In this document: piece after piece, positions 62,945 through 64,000 of the stretch
Layout of the letters: every line of letters starts with the position of its first letter
Position numbering within the stretch: the stretch's first letter is position 1
From: Geobacter sp. OR-1
Lineage (GTDB): Bacteria > Desulfobacterota > Desulfuromonadia > Geobacterales > DSM-12255
Direction: 5' to 3'
Assembly (NCBI RefSeq): GCF_000813145.1
Contig: NZ_BAZF01000012.1
Span: forward strand, 102,032 to 166,031
Length of the DNA stretch: 64,000 nucleotides
The notes under the pieces: generated by a model
What the model saw: the letters and a program-made list of their open reading frames with translations, nothing else
Database searches by the model: none
What the model was told of the DNA's origin: nothing
Program-made: the position numbers and the translations under genes

Positions 62945-64000
62945 TCATCCCTCCCCGAACAGGACGGGCCTGCTCTTTTTCCGGCGATACTGCGAGATTA
63001 CCTCTTTCACGCCATCAAGAGTTGGCCTGCCGCTTCTCCCCTTGATGACCGAGCGGATTGCCGCTTGGTGTGTAATGAATTGGATCTCAGAGGCGTGCAT
63101 CGGGTACTGTTGAACCAGAGATGACAATTCATGTTGGTCAACAGTTTCTCCGAGATGATAGAGCCATTCTGCTTGCTGAATTTCGTTTGACGGATGTTTG
63201 ATGTCGAACCTGAGATTGAACTCCAACGGAATAGATGCTGTCTGCAGTGGCTTTGTTACCAGGCAAAGGAAGCCGTTAAAGCCACGGAGTCCACTCGTGA
63301 GATCGGAAAGGATGAATTCCTTTGAGATCTCCTTGGTATCTTGAAGGTAGAGCCTCATATCCCCTTCATAATCGACTAATATGACCATCATGGCATCTCC
63401 CTTCATTGGTGAGAGAGCATAGCTGAGCAACGAAACCTTGCGCTGCGAAACTGGATCAATAACCCTGTACTCCTCACTCCGCGAGCAGACATGGCTGAAG
63501 TCAAACATCCTGACTTTAACCCCGGAACTAGTTGCAAGGGCTTCGGCAGCGGCGACCCCGGCTTTTACATCGTCGCAGGTTAAAAGCATGGAAAGACCCA
63601 TCCCTTGTGCATGCAACCGTTTCCAGGCGCTTGCTGTGTTACGGATCTCCTCTTTTTGCTCATCGTGAAGCATAAGCGAATCAACCGTTTCGGTCGGACT
63701 ATAGATCTTACAAAAGCCGCTTCCGTCGGTAAGAGATTGTGATTGATATGCTGCCCCCTTCTCCAGCATTGGAAGGGTAACAACCGGTGATTCAGGGTCA
63801 TTAGCGATGGCGGTATTCGCTGCCATAAGAATTACGTTCTTTATTAATCCTCCGGTGAAAAGATACCTCTCGGCAAGTGCCGGAAGATCTACATTGTCCT
63901 CAATCGGGATGGTGGTGGGCAAAAGCGACTGCCACATTCTTAGGCGCTGGAATGAATCTGGCAGCTGGAAGTGAACTTTCAGAGCCAGACGCCGTTCCAT
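62945..64000 (-). CDS. C-terminal part of an AAA+ ATPase with a degenerate second AAA module, cut by right edge
   Basis: The frame runs off the right edge, so the N-terminal P-loop is outside the window. Visible first is an AAA lid with RRLALKVHFQLPDSFQR and ERYLFTGGLIKNVI, as in AAA ATPases that load or disassemble protein complexes. A second module follows: LSMLLTCDDVKAGVAAAEAL sits where a Walker A would be but lacks the GKT, then CLVTKPLQTASIPLEFNLRF. So the second module is degenerate. It is followed, 3 bp away, by the coiled-coil unknown protein. The whole block of seven minus-strand genes up to 56.8 kb may be one system. Confidence 0.7.
   Translation of the reverse strand: MERRLALKVHFQLPDSFQRLRMWQSLLPTTIPIEDNVDLPALAERYLFTGGLIKNVILMAANTAIANDPESPVVTLPMLEKGAAYQSQSLTDGSGFCKIYSPTETVDSLMLHDEQKEEIRNTASAWKRLHAQGMGLSMLLTCDDVKAGVAAAEALATSSGVKVRMFDFSHVCSRSEEYRVIDPVSQRKVSLLSYALSPMKGDAMMVILVDYEGDMRLYLQDTKEISKEFILSDLTSGLRGFNGFLCLVTKPLQTASIPLEFNLRFDIKHPSNEIQQAEWLYHLGETVDQHELSSLVQQYPMHASEIQFITHQAAIRSVIKGRSGRPTLDGVKEVISQYRRKKSRPVLFGEG

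Noticed and set aside
1..64000. CRISPR array or cas genes to go with the CARF proteins
   Set aside because: No regularly spaced direct repeats and no Cas1, Cas2, Cas10 or effector genes were seen; the Cas4-like domain at the left edge is the tail of a helicase-nuclease.

Overview
This window looks like a large, gene-dense defence island from a Gram-negative bacterium. A proteobacterium or Desulfobacterota (Geobacter-like) host is my guess, based on the sigma-54 enhancer-binding regulator, Tat and lipoprotein signals, moderate GC content and a GC-rich stem-loop repeat pair; the taxonomic call is weak. There are no rRNA, tRNA, ribosomal or core metabolic genes. Almost every large gene is a nuclease, helicase, AAA ATPase, methyltransferase, kinase/phosphatase or sensor typical of anti-phage systems. 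Genes from 1 to 45.2 kb are mostly on the plus strand and genes from 45.4 to 64 kb are all on the minus strand, so two transcription blocks converge at about 45.3 kb.

Region A (1-15.9 kb) is a restriction-modification-like operon: the end of a helicase-nuclease, an all-helical AT-rich protein, a beta-class DNA methyltransferase, a type III Res-like helicase-nuclease with a LexA/S24-like tail, a UPF1-like helicase with a Vsr-like nuclease tail, a HIT protein, an HNH nuclease and a NERD-domain UvrD-like helicase.

Region B (15.9-22.4 kb) is a junction of small genes and debris: a 53-aa zinc-ribbon protein, a REP-like hairpin pair, a secreted gluzincin-like protein with a damaged HExxH motif, four small unknown proteins, a frameshifted DnaQ-like exonuclease, a truncated and frameshifted SRAP remnant, a phosphoesterase, a tyrosine recombinase with a clear terminator, strong inverted repeats, and three small envelope-protein genes, one frameshifted.

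Region C (22.4-45.2 kb) is the most unusual part. A sigma-54 activator with a CARF-like N-terminus is followed by a tightly packed array: vWA, REase-like plus glycine-zipper protein, Ycf46-like AAA ATPase with a lipoyl-like tail, a CARF-CARF-nuclease, a TerY-like vWA, a PP2C phosphatase (broken at an A7 run), a protein kinase with zinc ribbon, a UPF1-like helicase, a protein with a HEPN-like motif, a coiled-coil McrB-like GTPase/ATPase and a 1410-aa DUF2357-like protein with two cold-shock-like segments. I read this as one signal-gated conflict system: a nucleotide second messenger is sensed by CARF domains, sigma-54 transcription is switched on, a vWA/kinase/phosphatase triad regulates assembly, and a McrBC-like/helicase machine acts on nucleic acid. 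No CRISPR array or cyclic-oligoadenylate synthase is in the window, so the ligand source is unknown.

Region D (45.4-50.6 kb) holds two overlapping DUF262 (GmrSD-like) genes and a putative PD-(D/E)XK restriction endonuclease. Region E (50.7-64 kb) holds an AddAB-like pair, a tandem-AAA ATPase, a phosphoesterase, a degenerate FtsZ homologue with a Tat-like signal, a WYL regulator, two unknown proteins and the end of another AAA ATPase that runs off the right edge.

Four genes (dnaQ-like, SRAP, small membrane protein, PP2C) are each split exactly at a homopolymer run. This is either gene decay, transcriptional slippage sites, or homopolymer errors in the assembly; it should be settled before any of them is called a pseudogene.
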